64,000 bases of DNA from Snodgrassella gandavensis (GTDB taxonomy: Bacteria; Pseudomonadota; Gammaproteobacteria; Burkholderiales; Neisseriaceae): the NCBI RefSeq assembly GCF_914768025.1, contig NZ_CAJZCE010000005.1, forward strand, positions 1 through 64,000, read 5' to 3'. Both the position numbers and the translations under genes were made by a program. Within the stretch, counting starts at the first letter, position 1, and each line of letters opens with the position of its first letter. The notes under the pieces are model-generated. The model ran no database searches. It was given only the letters and a program-made list of their open reading frames with translations, and had not been told where the DNA came from. Shown here piece after piece: positions 26,801-36,660 of this stretch.

Positions 26801-27677
26801 GATTGATATTATTCAGTAGTTCTTTATGAACGGAATTACCGGAAGCATCCTGAATTTCTATTTCCCAAGTATTAAGTGTATCAATGTTCTTCCATGACCA
26901 GGCTGGTGGCTGATTGCTATATCGGGCAGCCGGTTTTGGCGCAGGTGGCGTTAAACCCGAAATATCAATAAATTCGTATTCGGCATTTTCATCTTTACTG
27001 TAATCCGTTAAATCACTATTAGGCGTAAATAAAATTGCCTGTTCTGGCTTGATTGTATCAGCCTTATTACAGCCTATCTGCACATTGCTTGGCCGCACCC
27101 CCTGTATACCAATGGTAGCTTCTTTGCCTTTACTGCGACCATCATTTAATGAGCGATATTGATATTTAATCTGGTTTGAGCCTTCATAAAGAATAGCCTG
27201 AAATGTGCCCATAGGCAGATTGGAGCCATAAAAATACTGATTTGTCCATTGAACAATTAGTTTTCTTTCGGGTGCTTCACCCTGCATTTCGTATTTAATG
27301 GTTCCTTTAGTTTTCCCGGCAACGTTCGTTCTTAAATCATCCCAGAATACATACAATGTATTATTAATTGCTGGCAGGCAATAATTGCTATAACTGGTAG
27401 TTGGATTTTCAAATTGCAATAATCCATTAGTACTGACATAAAATTTATTATAATTTTTGCCATAATAATTAAAATCAAAGCCTATCGGTAATGCGCCACT
27501 GACTATATCGTCACCATTCAGACGTGTGTCGGTACCTGCATAGCTTGATGCATAGGCAATGGTGCATAACGCACAGAAAATCATTACGTATGTTTTTTTC
27601 TGCTTATTTTTATGCTCTTGTTGTTTATTCCGACTTAAACCGGGAAACCGGTTTTTCCAGTATTGATAAATATTCAT
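23883..27677 (-). CDS. Large secreted Ig/FN3/CARDB-like companion of Rhs2
   Basis: The ATG at 27677 has a good Shine-Dalgarno (GAGGGG, spacing 6-7) and is preferred over the ORF-track start, giving about 1264 aa. A hydrophobic segment (TYVMIFCALCTIAYASSYA) is a signal peptide. A nidogen-like beta domain follows (GFDFNYYGKNYNKFYVSTNG), then FN3-like and several bacterial Ig-like repeats (TAESGSKVQLYLNDQPVG), carboxypeptidase-regulatory-like and CARDB-like parts, and a Gly/Ser/Cys-rich end. No sortase or lipoprotein signal is seen. It lies 48 nt upstream of Rhs2, and a tail of a second copy lies before Rhs1. I infer a scaffold, adhesin or delivery partner for the exported Rhs; the function is not known. 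Confidence 0.8.
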   Translation of the reverse strand: MNIYQYWKNRFPGLSRNKQQEHKNKQKKTYVMIFCALCTIAYASSYAGTDTRLNGDDIVSGALPIGFDFNYYGKNYNKFYVSTNGLLQFENPTTSYSNYCLPAINNTLYVFWDDLRTNVAGKTKGTIKYEMQGEAPERKLIVQWTNQYFYGSNLPMGTFQAILYEGSNQIKYQYRSLNDGRSKGKEATIGIQGVRPSNVQIGCNKADTIKPEQAILFTPNSDLTDYSKDENAEYEFIDISGLTPPAPKPAARYSNQPPAWSWKNIDTLNTWEIEIQDASGNSVHKELLNNINQFTFNDGLQNGKSYRARVRGSINNGDTWEPWSARSGTTTIDTTKPVVELNKFNRVNENAVRIGYNSSDNLSGIASVHLQIANNPDFNQPLVDQDINVQANSVQIDNMPSTGSLYARLNAVDKAGNISDYTQAAAIVVTPPVLISPVTQTKVKTAQLKVQGTAESGSKVQLYLNDQPVGQPVAVNTQGYFNQDIQLSKEGSYRLHAIGQNNYGRSEPSAAVTFDFALPIPTGMITTPGDNQTLAAPVDIQVDAADELGIEKVELLVDDKRFATLTERPYQAHWPLTMQDNGSHKLTAKVTNTSGKIVTSTRTVKVKIEPPAPPPTPYTGKITTISPAVSYGPQPVTIAGQALYRADNTAAASVPLKLVLNVKGFERKIAVATDETGHFSYTFTPQESDTGTYQVGIIHPDEKTVTHQGSFAINRVAFNIQGYQLKAPRTITTPIQINATASTGAKKLRWVLAPENQPDGVLPQGINIQSEAVDIAPGQSRTTTIKFTADNNAAEKGSLYLVAFAEDSGDLVRGKLQINYQLGQPMPDLYASPSYIQTGLQQNTSTTANVSVGNKGLAKAENVQIELVDKQGNPAPSWVFIASDKNIDAIAVDEKVPVQIMAQPDNSIADGIYNFIIRVSTGGKLSGTIPVSISVTQSGQGIVQFDVADIYTATLDAQGQLIKGVKGATIKLQNDSVLTEQYTLNTDKDGIASLSKLPAGIYRYRVSAPNHMDASGRIVIQPDSTTNQHVFLEYQTINVEFNVTETTIKDVYDINVNASFNTQVPAPVILLEPLSINLGGMQVGEEKTGQITVSNYGLVQADNVVLNLPKTDSRFKYEFFGEVPSVLKPKEKVVISYKVTALDPKQSASAQTRTSPKASLLRSAPADDNDDCTSYEASYQETHQSECPTGDISKGSSSGRFYQYTGKKCSTKNTSWGWAGGGSLGGGGGSFGSSGAGSPSAMPITPGCTPDAPCASDGASNGGC

Positions 27678-27715
27678 TGTGTGCCCCTCATTGGTCAGAA
27701 AGCTCCTTAAATAAG

Positions 27716-28576
27716 TTATATGGTTAACCGGCAAGGTCTAGATAGGCTTTGTCCGGCATGTTTGATTAATTTTGTTTGTTGTTGTACATAGTGCTGATAA
27801 GCTGCTATTCCCCCTCGCAACCAAATAACATTGGCCGAATCGGCAAAACTGATTTGCTGTTGCAACCTTTTTAAAGTCTGCTCATCCGGGCTAATTAGTA
27901 CGTAGCGGATAAAATCATCACTGCTTTTAGCGTTATTGCGGATAAACTGCTTCAGCGCTGATGCTGTTATTTGTGTCAGTGCAAATTGTTTAACCGGCTG
28001 TTCAGGTAATGTAGCTAATTGTTCAGCATTTAGGCCTAGCGTAATAATCTGCCAGTGAATGGTTTTGCCTCCGGATAAAAATTCTTCCGCAGAAATTTCC
28101 TGCTGGCGCGACTGTGCGGGCTGGTGTAATTTTTGCCACTCATAAATGCCACCATTTAAAGCAAAAGTATGCTTAAAGCCTTTTTTTCTTAAACGGTTAA
28201 TGGTCTGATTAACTGATAGCTGATCAAACCCGCTTCCAAGCAGAATAACGGGTTTATCAAACAAAAATTGGGCACCAGACAACTGGTGAAGCGGAATAGC
28301 CAGCATATCCAGCCCGGATTCTTTGTTCTTGATGCCAGACCTCACATCCACCCAGACAGCATGCTGCAACTGTTGCTGACTCAACTGCTGTATGGTTAGC
28401 CAATTTTTTTTATCTAGCGGCTGTTTATTGCGGTTATCAGGCCAGCTTATAGCTACAGGCAATATTGTCGGATCAGGCTCATTATTCTGGCAGGCAGTAA
28501 AATCCTGCGCGAATATCTGGGCGCTAATAAAAAATAATAATCCGAAAAATACAATAATCTGTTTTAATTTCAGCAT
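27716..28576 (-). CDS. Secreted tandem rhodanese-like protein, catalytically degenerate
   Basis: This 286-aa protein starts with a signal peptide (IIVFFGLLFFISAQIFA). Two rhodanese folds follow. The first has WVDVRSGIKNKESGLDMLAI and GGIYEWQKL; the second has YVLISPDEQ and WLRGGIAAYQHY. The active-site loop that should read CxxGxR is LGSGFDQ in the first copy, and no Cys is seen in the second. Sulphur transfer is therefore unlikely and a binding role more likely. It is first in the operon, 38 nt before the Ig-like gene, which suggests a periplasmic helper of the Rhs module. Confidence 0.75.
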   Translation of the reverse strand: MLKLKQIIVFFGLLFFISAQIFAQDFTACQNNEPDPTILPVAISWPDNRNKQPLDKKNWLTIQQLSQQQLQHAVWVDVRSGIKNKESGLDMLAIPLHQLSGAQFLFDKPVILLGSGFDQLSVNQTINRLRKKGFKHTFALNGGIYEWQKLHQPAQSRQQEISAEEFLSGGKTIHWQIITLGLNAEQLATLPEQPVKQFALTQITASALKQFIRNNAKSSDDFIRYVLISPDEQTLKRLQQQISFADSANVIWLRGGIAAYQHYVQQQTKLIKHAGQSLSRPCRLTI

Positions 28577-29745
28577 ATCTATATCTTTTTATTATTGATT
28601 TATAATTACCAATTAATATCCAGCCAAATACATAGTGCCTTTTTATAAGTAGGTATATCGAAATATATTCATTATATTTCAGCATTTTATATCCTATTTA
28701 TACATATCAGATATTAATTAGCATACAATCATTCTGCTTAACTGTAACGCCAGAATCTTGCTTAAACTGGGATTATTACCACTTTAGGCACAGTAAACAG
28801 TCTGATTATTCTGCTTTATCCTTGCTGGCACAGGTGCATTTGTTGTGCTAAAAGCGTGCATAATCGTTACTTTGTTGCCAGCCCTCGAACACGCTGTTAA
28901 CAGAAAACCAGCCTGATATCTCTATCAAAATTAAGCCAGATAATTATTTATCAAACATAATCTCTTCATTAACAATATTATCTAAACAGGTTCAGCATCA
29001 TAAAATTCACACCAAATTTATGCTAAATACATAAATTTATCTGTCAGCATTGGTTTAAATAAAACAATAAATTTTCAGTTTTTGAAAATACTATTTGATT
29101 GCTAGATTAACTTTATTTCACTGTATTCAAAATTTAAATAGTAATTAAATTGTCAGAATTTTCATTCTATAGCCTTAATAAATAAAAGTATTTACATAGC
29201 CTGTATAGGCAGATAGGCGAATTTGGTTTTATTTCATTATTCACATCAATCCACCCTGCTTACCATTGCAGGGTGATGTGTCTGTAATTTTGAATAATGT
29301 AATTAAACGCTTCTGCCAGCTATCAGCACAACCAACACTTATCTAACAAATGTTGTACCGAAAATTAAATTTAATCGAATTCAGCATCAGAATATCTCAG
29401 AGCTTTGTATTTTGCGCTCAATTTTCTTTTTATGTCTGAATCCAAAATGGATAAAGCCGTAGCCAAGCAATATATTGCTACAGCACCAATATCATTTTTA
29501 CTAAATAACAGTAATTCAATCTAAGTTGTTTGCGAATATTATCACACCTTATTCTTTATAAGCAAATTATTTGCACTAACCCATTTGATAAAACTAAAGC
29601 CCAGAAACCATTCAAACACACCATGCTTATTACATAAAAAAATAGTACATTGCTGTACGCTTTGATTTAAGTTTTGAACGATTAAAAAGGTTAATAGCAT
29701 GTTTATATAACCAAATTTATTGGCCATTTTTTACTTATCGCCCTA
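28577..29745. other. Gene-poor AT-rich spacer
   Basis: No convincing gene is seen. The short ORF-track frame at 29542-29727 lacks coding character. A hairpin CACCCTGC/GCAGGGTG at about 29253-29275 may be a terminator. The promoter of the rhodanese-Ig-Rhs2 operon should lie in 28577-28800, but I cannot point to one. Confidence 0.5.
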
Positions 29746-29749
29746 CTCA

Positions 29750-30030
29750 TACAGGAAATACAAGCGAATTATTGCTTTTATCCACATCAGCGAGCTGGTT
29801 CCGTATCCGCGCAATAAAATCGCTCTTTGCACTAGTGCCAATTACCGTTGTTGTTAAGAATAAATGCGCCATATCTGATAACAATACATAATCCCAGTGT
29901 ACGGTTTTAATATTTAGGCAAATATCTCTGCTTTATCGATTGAAAAAAAATTGCTCAGTTTTTTGCGTTGCAAACAGATTATCTTCTGGCACAATATGCT
30001 TAATATTACTGGCTACGGCATTAACCTGTG
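29750..30030 (-). pseudogene. Decayed fragment of a CARDB-type gene (copy 1)
   Basis: The DNA aligns by eye to two parts of the 31697-34114 gene: its last 100 bases (CGAATTATT...ATCAGCGAGCTGG) and the region near 32370-32520 (CAAACAGATTATxTTCTG). Frames are broken. It is the relic of a paralogue, with the part between the two segments deleted. Confidence 0.65.
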
Positions 30031-30079
30031 CAGATAAAAGCCTTATATGTTTTAGTATATGTACCAAGCCAGAAAGTAA

Positions 30080-30105
30080 GGCCACGGAAATTTATTTCCG
30101 TGGCC
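30080..30105. terminator. Hairpin terminator after the L,D-transpeptidase gene
   Basis: A stem GGCCACGGAAAT/ATTTCCGTGGCC lies 28 bases past the stop of the gene at 30133. The T run is better on the plus strand, so it may serve both directions. Confidence 0.6.
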
Positions 30106-30132
30106 TGTTTTAACTCTCTAATTCTGTTTATA

Positions 30133-31002
30133 TTACCTGACAATATAATGCTGATTATGCACACTGATATCGGGAATCCGCCGCTGTGACTGAAAAATAT
30201 CATAAGCTGGTTTCAACTCCTGCCAAAAAGCATCATGTGTAGAACCTTGATATTTTTTCATATTGGCCGTATTCATTTTGAACGGAAAAATATGTATTGG
30301 GACTTCTGTCTGACCACTATTTAATGCCTGACTAACCAATGCATAGATTTCTTCTATACCATTATCTGTCATGGCATAGCAGCCAATAGAAACACATTTG
30401 CCATGAATCATTATATAACTGCCTGTATAGCCTTTTGACCTGTCATAGGCATTCGGGTAGCCAATATTAAACGCCAGATGATAATTGCTGTTTGGATTGA
30501 GCAGACTCTTCCGCGTAGCATAAAATCCTTCCGGACTTTTGCCATCTCCTTCTGCCTTTTTAGGCCCTAAGCCACCGGAGAAGGTACATATTTTCCAGAT
30601 TTTAGATAACTGGTACTGCTGATTTTTATGTTTATACCATATTTCCAGTATACCTTCCTGCTTGAACAGTCTCAAATAAATTTTATCCCCGGGAGCAGGA
30701 AAATTAATGCTGGTAGCTTGTGCCTGATTCATTACAGGATGGGTATTGTGAAAGCTATTTGATATATTATTAATAGCAGGTATTGTGTCAATGTACGCTG
30801 ACTGATTTTTCCATACAAAGAAAATGCCTACAATTAAAGTAAGCAGGCAACAGATAATATTGCAGATGAAAACTTTTTTATATCTTGATTTAATACCAGT
30901 ATTTTTATTTCTAAATAGATTAGAAGCCAGTAACCCAATAAAAGCAGCAAGCAAAAATATCAGACTGGATAAGCAAAGCAAATTTCCAATTAGTTTCGAC
31001 AT
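30133..31002 (-). CDS. Membrane-anchored L,D-transpeptidase (YafK/ErfK type)
   Basis: This 289-aa protein has two N-terminal membrane segments (LLCLSSLIFLLAAFIGLLAS and VFICNIICCLLTLIVGIFFV) and then a periplasmic YkuD-type catalytic domain with IMIHGKCVSIGCYAMTD, holding the His and Cys of the HxxxxSxGC motif. Members cross-link peptidoglycan, or attach or release Braun-type lipoprotein. Substrate is unknown here. Two transmembrane segments are unusual, since most have a signal peptide only. It lies between two relics of the neighbouring CARDB gene. Confidence 0.8.
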   Translation of the reverse strand: MSKLIGNLLCLSSLIFLLAAFIGLLASNLFRNKNTGIKSRYKKVFICNIICCLLTLIVGIFFVWKNQSAYIDTIPAINNISNSFHNTHPVMNQAQATSINFPAPGDKIYLRLFKQEGILEIWYKHKNQQYQLSKIWKICTFSGGLGPKKAEGDGKSPEGFYATRKSLLNPNSNYHLAFNIGYPNAYDRSKGYTGSYIMIHGKCVSIGCYAMTDNGIEEIYALVSQALNSGQTEVPIHIFPFKMNTANMKKYQGSTHDAFWQELKPAYDIFQSQRRIPDISVHNQHYIVR

Positions 31003-31468
31003 ATCTTCTCTTCTCTCGCCTTCTATACAAGGTTAATTGTAATTACGGCCAATCATTTTCAATCAAAAAATTCGATCAACAATATTACGTATTTACTTTA
31101 AAAGTAAATAAATATAAATTTTCTAATATTACTATAGTATGTAAGCTTAAACCAATTTAATTGGGATTTAAATTTTTGAATCTGGTTCTGGCGCTTTCTT
31201 CATTAATTTATATGACATCTTTAATATGCTTAAACAATTAGTTAGCCAAAAGCAATAAGAAAGTTTGAATGATAGGGATATATTATTTGTTGAACGGGCA
31301 TAACCGATGTCATGATTTCCTGATTATTTTCTTTATGCAATACCGTTTGTTGATAAATTTTTGCAATTTAATCAGATATCAGATATATGCCATTTAAATG
31401 AACAACTTAATCCGGCCGGTCGCTACTGCGCAAGATAAGGTACTTTTGCATAAATACACCCAATTAAA
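31003..31468. other. Spacer without a gene
   Basis: About 470 bases of AT-rich DNA lie upstream of the L,D-transpeptidase gene. No open frame looks coding. The promoter for that gene is expected in the first 100 bases. Confidence 0.5.
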
Positions 31469-31502
31469 TAATAAACTGGCTGCTTTTTGAGCAGCCAGTT
31501 TA
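31469..31502. terminator. Hairpin past the CARDB gene
   Basis: The stem TAAACTGGCTGC/GCAGCCAGTTTA overlaps the start of the decayed paralogue fragment at 31485-31680. It may terminate transcription from the 31697 gene. Confidence 0.55.
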
Positions 31503-31680
31503 CTTTGCTTGGTTACTTCTGTATCCACGCCACTGAATTCATATAAATGCACCACATCTCCATCAAGTGCCAGAAAATTAGCGGTTTTATCTCTGTTTTT
31601 ACTTCATGGATTAAAATGCCTGTATCCGTGGCTTTCAACAGCCTAGTAACCAATTCACTAATAGCCTGCTTGGCTGATGG
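31485..31680 (-). pseudogene. Decayed fragment of a CARDB-type gene (copy 2)
   Basis: The DNA matches 33050-33220 inside the neighbouring intact gene (TTACTTCTGTATCCAC.CCA, then CATCAAGTGCCAGAAAAT). It has small deletions and no open frame. Together with 29750-30030 it shows that a second copy of the gene once lay here and was broken up. Confidence 0.65.
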
Positions 31681-31696
31681 CTTAATTGGCTACTTT

Positions 31697-34114
31697 TCAC
31701 ATCTCGTGTACTGACACAGGAAGTGTAACCGAATTATTACTTGTATCCGGATCAGCGAGCTGGCTCTGCACCCGAGCAATAAAATCACCCTTACCATCGG
31801 CTCCAGTTACCTTTACTGTTAGCAATACAATAGCCGCTTCACCTAATGGCAGCTCATTAACCCGCTTTTCTGCCTTATTGTAATTGCCCATCAGTACTTT
31901 CTGGCTGGTTATTTGCAGATTAGAGCCTAAAACAGGTTGCAGATAAATATTGCGTGCATCCATTGGCCCTTTATTGCTGATGGTTACTAACACTTGCACA
32001 CTATCATCAGCTAGTGTAGGTATCCGCCGCAGTTTTTCAACCTCCAGCGCAATATCGGCCACACCAGGCTGTACAGCAACGCTAACCTGATTATTATTTA
32101 AATCAGCATCCTCAGTCTCACTATCTACGCGTGCAGTGAACTGGCCAACTTTTTCAGTGCCTTTTATTTTTACTGTTAGCAATAGCTTCGTACTTTCACC
32201 GGCTGCAAGCTTATCAATCCGCTCATCCTGAGTATTGTAATTTCCCGCCACAACTTTCTGGCCGGTAATTTCAAGATTATCAGATAAATTAGTCTGCATA
32301 TAAATATTACGTGCGCTTGCTGTGCCCTGATTTGCGATAGTCAGCAATAACTGCGTTGTATCCTGTGCTAATACAGAATCCCATTGTACGAGTTCAATAT
32401 TCAGTGATACATCTGCTTTACCAGGTACAGAAGGCTGAGCAGCTTTTTGCTTCGCAAACAGATTATTTTCTGCATGCATATTATCTGTTAACACAATATG
32501 CTCAATCTTGCCTGCTACAGCATTACCTCCGGCACTGCCCGCAATAGCTGGCCCGTCAATCATACCCGCTACATCGGTAACCCAGATGGAATAGTCGCCA
32601 GCCAGTAACTTATCGAAAATAAACTTACCTGAATCATCAGTATAAGCAACCTGCTCAACCCTATTGCCAGCGTTATCCTGACCAGACAAGACAACTTTAA
32701 CATGATTCAGCCCGGGTTCTCCATTATTCAGCAGACCATTTGCATCCAGATCATTGTACACCTTACCAGCAATCATGCCCTTAGCCTGAACATTTTCATG
32801 CTTAAATAAATTATATTTTCCGGTTGAATCATGATCAAAGACATTCACATAATAAGACCAAGACAAATCTTTATTACGTGATTTGGATAACCAGACATTA
32901 TCATTTAATAAGCGTTTACCATCCGAACGTACAACATCATGTGGCTGTTTGCTACCTTTAAAAGGATCAGCTACTTTGGTATAGACAAACCCACTGGTGG
33001 CCGGAAAAGTTAGCTGATAGCCATCACTGGCTGTTTTTAAAGCAGCCTGATTACTTTGCTCGCTTACTTCTGTATCCACACCATTGGATTGATACAGGCG
33101 CACCACATCACCATCAAGTGCCAGAAAATCGGCAATATTATCACTATCAGGCAAATCAACTGTCACATCATGGATTAAAGTGTGTGTATTCGTGGCCTTT
33201 AACAGACTGGTAACAGCACCACCCAAAGTATCAGCATGAGTAAATGTCGCATTGAAATCAGTAAACGTACCCGACAGACTGGCACTCATATTCCAACGGC
33301 CGACAGTAGCCGCACCCGCGTCTATATCACCAAAATTCAGCAACAAACTTTTGCCGGCCGGCTGATTTCCGATATAGCTACCCAGAATACTGAAGTCAAC
33401 CAGTAAATTCTTTTTGTTTTCGACAATTTTAGGCTGGGCTGAATCAATCATGGTTTTATAGGAAATACCTTTACCGTCATTTTTGATGCGTACGCCCAAA
33501 GTAAATGGAACAGGCGGTTCTTCCTCTGCAGTAAAAGGATCATCCCCGTAAACCTCACCCGGCAAGAAATAATCCAATGTCAGCAATGGCTGCGGTTTCA
33601 CCACCACGTAATCAGGCGCAACATCAACCGTGGTTTCCTGACCATTGAGCTCATAGGTAAGTCTGGCACCAATGTTGTAAAGCGTGTCTTTATCTTTAGC
33701 AGCTCCATATGCCGGTATAATCAGCCAGTGAATATTCGCGTTGGATTTTGCTGTTATCTGCCCTGTTCCGCTGATATCATTAACCCCGGAGAGGGAATTA
33801 ATACGATAGAAAAACTTGGCTTTACTCTCCTCAGTGCTCTGAGTTACCTCAACCGGCTGATTATCCTTATCAGTAAAAATCAGCTCAACCCGGATATTTT
33901 TCAGCCTGTCGTCCAGACCGTTTTTAATTAACATTCGTGCATCAAAAGCCTGTCGCTCAAAAGACAGTTTCTGCTCAATCACGATTTTAACTTCTGCACA
34001 CTCTACATCTTGCGCAAATACTGATCTGGCTGGCATTATGCTACAGAAAAAAAATGCCAGAAGAGTCAGCATATGGCAAAATCCTTTGCAATATTTGAAT
34101 AGGGTACCCTTCAT
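31697..34114 (-). CDS. Secreted SdrD-B/CARDB-repeat protein
   Basis: This 805-aa protein has a signal peptide (LTLLAFFFCSIMPARSVFA) and a long beta-rich N-terminal half. An SdrD-B-like domain follows (AGKVYNDLDANGLLNNGEPG ... GDYSIWVTD) near residue 470. Two CARDB/DUF11-like repeats end the protein (LLTIANQGTASARNIYMQTN and VLVTISNKGPMDARNIYLQP). No cell-wall, lipoprotein or autotransporter anchor is visible. Probably periplasmic or surface-exposed and adhesive or structural, by comparison with the domain types. Decayed copies lie on its downstream side. Confidence 0.75.
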   Translation of the reverse strand: MKGTLFKYCKGFCHMLTLLAFFFCSIMPARSVFAQDVECAEVKIVIEQKLSFERQAFDARMLIKNGLDDRLKNIRVELIFTDKDNQPVEVTQSTEESKAKFFYRINSLSGVNDISGTGQITAKSNANIHWLIIPAYGAAKDKDTLYNIGARLTYELNGQETTVDVAPDYVVVKPQPLLTLDYFLPGEVYGDDPFTAEEEPPVPFTLGVRIKNDGKGISYKTMIDSAQPKIVENKKNLLVDFSILGSYIGNQPAGKSLLLNFGDIDAGAATVGRWNMSASLSGTFTDFNATFTHADTLGGAVTSLLKATNTHTLIHDVTVDLPDSDNIADFLALDGDVVRLYQSNGVDTEVSEQSNQAALKTASDGYQLTFPATSGFVYTKVADPFKGSKQPHDVVRSDGKRLLNDNVWLSKSRNKDLSWSYYVNVFDHDSTGKYNLFKHENVQAKGMIAGKVYNDLDANGLLNNGEPGLNHVKVVLSGQDNAGNRVEQVAYTDDSGKFIFDKLLAGDYSIWVTDVAGMIDGPAIAGSAGGNAVAGKIEHIVLTDNMHAENNLFAKQKAAQPSVPGKADVSLNIELVQWDSVLAQDTTQLLLTIANQGTASARNIYMQTNLSDNLEITGQKVVAGNYNTQDERIDKLAAGESTKLLLTVKIKGTEKVGQFTARVDSETEDADLNNNQVSVAVQPGVADIALEVEKLRRIPTLADDSVQVLVTISNKGPMDARNIYLQPVLGSNLQITSQKVLMGNYNKAEKRVNELPLGEAAIVLLTVKVTGADGKGDFIARVQSQLADPDTSNNSVTLPVSVHEM

Positions 34115-35892
34115 TATTTAACCTTTATGTATCATTATTCATCTTATCGAATTTACAAATAATGCAGCCAATACCTTAATATCATTTGTGCATTTATCTG
34201 TTTACGCTCCTTTTATGTATTATTCGAATCTGCTTTCAATTTATATTTAAATTTCTTTTATTCTCCATCTGCTATATCCATATATTGTATTGTTTAAATG
34301 AAATTTATCTATTATTTGTATTTTAATTTTCAGCTAAATAATCTCGCACCTATTCATAAGGAATATTGCCATAGCGAAATTTTCAAATCTGGCCATATTG
34401 TCATCAAGCGTTAGCAGATTCATTTCCAATATGAAAAAGGATATTACAGTTATCATAAACTGCATAATGACAGCAGCCAGTTAGTCGAAAATCGTTTACA
34501 GACCACGATAGCCAGCGCAATTACAATGCTGCTGGCAAAACAAAATTTACCTGAAAAATTTATATACAAGATTACAACCAAAGCTTGATTAAGGCGCGTT
34601 AGCTGTTTAAATTATGTGCATTAATGCGGTTAATAAAAATAATACTGTCTGCATGTTTATGCAGCGCCAAGAGCAATGTAGTGTTTAATTCACTTTTAAT
34701 CAGAATAAAAATACATTTTTCAGTTTCAGCTCAAGAACAATACCGCATATTATTTTTAACTATCTATAAGCGCAAAAAAGCTGTTTATTTAACCTGAGTT
34801 TGCATCTAACTATTTAGCAAGCTTTATAATGATATAGAATATAATAATTTACTTACTTAATTTTCAGCAATATTCAAATAGTCGGTAAATGGCCTGCAAT
34901 CATTTTGCCATAACAATAATTTTATCTGTAAATAGAAATAAGCTGCTTATAAACAATCTCTGCCACTTTTTAGCATCCAATATAGAAAATAATAACCATA
35001 TCAATAAATCAGCATATTTATTTAAAGTATAAAATATCGCAGGTTAAACGATTAGCGTTAATTAAAACAGCTAGCACTTACCAGATTCCTGCTCAATACT
35101 ATCTTTATCAATTATGTATATTAAACTCCATTTCTCATTCCTTTCCTTTTTCATATGATACTTAATCAAAACCAACCTTATACGGAAAAATTAAAATTAC
35201 TCGATTAAATTTTAAAATATTTTTTTAACTATACTCTCTTTTAAGCATAATTTGCAAGTTTTAAGCAAACTAAACTGTTTCAGACAGCGTTAAAATCTTG
35301 TGCTACCAAAGCCTGCAATTATCAGCAAAAGCACTATTTATATCGCTAAATAGTTTTATAATAACTTTCCTGCTTGCACCGTAATGTATCAATGCTGTTT
35401 ATTATATAATTATTTAGCATTTACTAGTTGATAATATCCATCCCAATATGATTGCATGCTTATCAACTCATTTTACTAGCAACATATATATATAATTGAC
35501 ATTATCATATCTATCCTGACTACAAAGATTGCATAAGTCCGAACCTGCAATTGCGGCGTATAGCATAGATTTATGCAGATTAAACAAAAGCATCACCAAC
35601 TATAGAAGTGCCTTTGGATGATGAAACAAAAATACAATTTTAAACCAGCGCAGTAAGCACAAATCCACTGTGTTTATCCACAAAGCCAACCCACAGACTA
35701 AGCGTTAGCAATTATCGGATAGGGTTTAAATATAAATCGATATTAGCATCGTCTTCATTGAAGCGGTAAAAAAACGCGATATCCGTACTTACAAAGTATC
35801 AAGTTATAAATAATTGGTTTGTTAATTCCAAATATATCCTAGTTCCTTGTGATAAATACTTGCAGTTAACTAACCAATCTCAAATTTATCTT
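34115..35892. other. Long AT-rich stretch without clear genes
   Basis: No ORF here has coding character. On the plus strand 34375-34588 reads as a broken frame (QIHFQYEKGYYSYHKLHNDS, preceded by a stop) and may be a gene relic of unknown type. The remainder looks like decayed DNA. Confidence 0.45.
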
Positions 35893-36126
35893 TCCGACGG
35901 CGTGCCTAGTGCAGTGGTAGATTTATTGTGCGATAAATAATACTCATCAGATCAGGTATAGCATAAATACTGGCAACTTACACAAGAAGTATGTGCCAAA
36001 AAATTAGGCATAATCCAACTAGCTTATTCGCAACTGGAATCATCAAAACAACTACGTAAAGCCACAACAATTAAATTGGCTAGCGCATTGAATATTCATG
36101 AAAGCCAACCAGACTTACTTACATAA
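35893..36126 (+). pseudogene. XRE/HigA-type antitoxin relic
   Basis: The frame reads DGVPSAVVDLLCDK, then stops and a shift, then QLTQEVCAKKLGIIQLAYSQ and LRKATTIKLASALNIH, ending at TAA. This is the layout of the XRE-type antitoxins in which a VP..VVDL segment precedes the helix-turn-helix. Stops in the centre show it is dead. No toxin partner is recognisable upstream. Confidence 0.65.
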
Positions 36127-36127
36127 T

Positions 36128-36660
36128 AAAAAAACCCGCCAAGAATCAGGCGGGTAAAAATAGTAAAGTATATCAACTAAAAAGGAGAAATATGTTAAGA
36201 GCTCTCGTTTGGGCGCATAAAAAGTCCCACACCAGCATAAAAACAGGAAAAGAGATTAACGGTTAGTAATATACTAAATATTCAAGTCATACGCAATGGT
36301 AAATTTTAAAATATTTACTTTTTTACACATACGACCCAGACAGCACTAACGTCCTCACTACCCGTTCAATCCACGTTTCCCAACTCATCATAGCATAATG
36401 ACGTGCTATGATTGCACGGTACTTAAAGCAGGCGCTTTTCTGCCCGTATTCGAGACTAAGCATATTGAACGCTTGCAATTGCTTTGAGTTCATAACAACG
36501 CACTTTTTACCAGTGCCAATACCTCAGACTGGCAGTGCATGGAAAAACACACGCCACCGGGCAGCAAAAACTGATGAATGTCGGATAGTAGTGCGAGCTA
36601 ACAAAGGGCTTAAAATATGTGCATAATAAAAACACACTATCGGGCACAGACTTAAAACTG
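36128..36660. repeat. Decayed phage segment, copy 1
   Basis: This segment repeats, with many changes, at 40788-41330. Shared landmarks are a CCCGCC/GGCGGG hairpin, AAAGTATATCAACTAAAAAG, and a minus-strand relic with IIARHYAMM...WIERVVRTLVL. Its reading frames are broken in both copies, so no gene is called. Confidence 0.7.

Noticed and set aside
29542-29727. 61-aa minus-strand ORF
   Set aside because: No ribosome site or family, AT-rich, and it lies in a decayed spacer next to a pseudogene.
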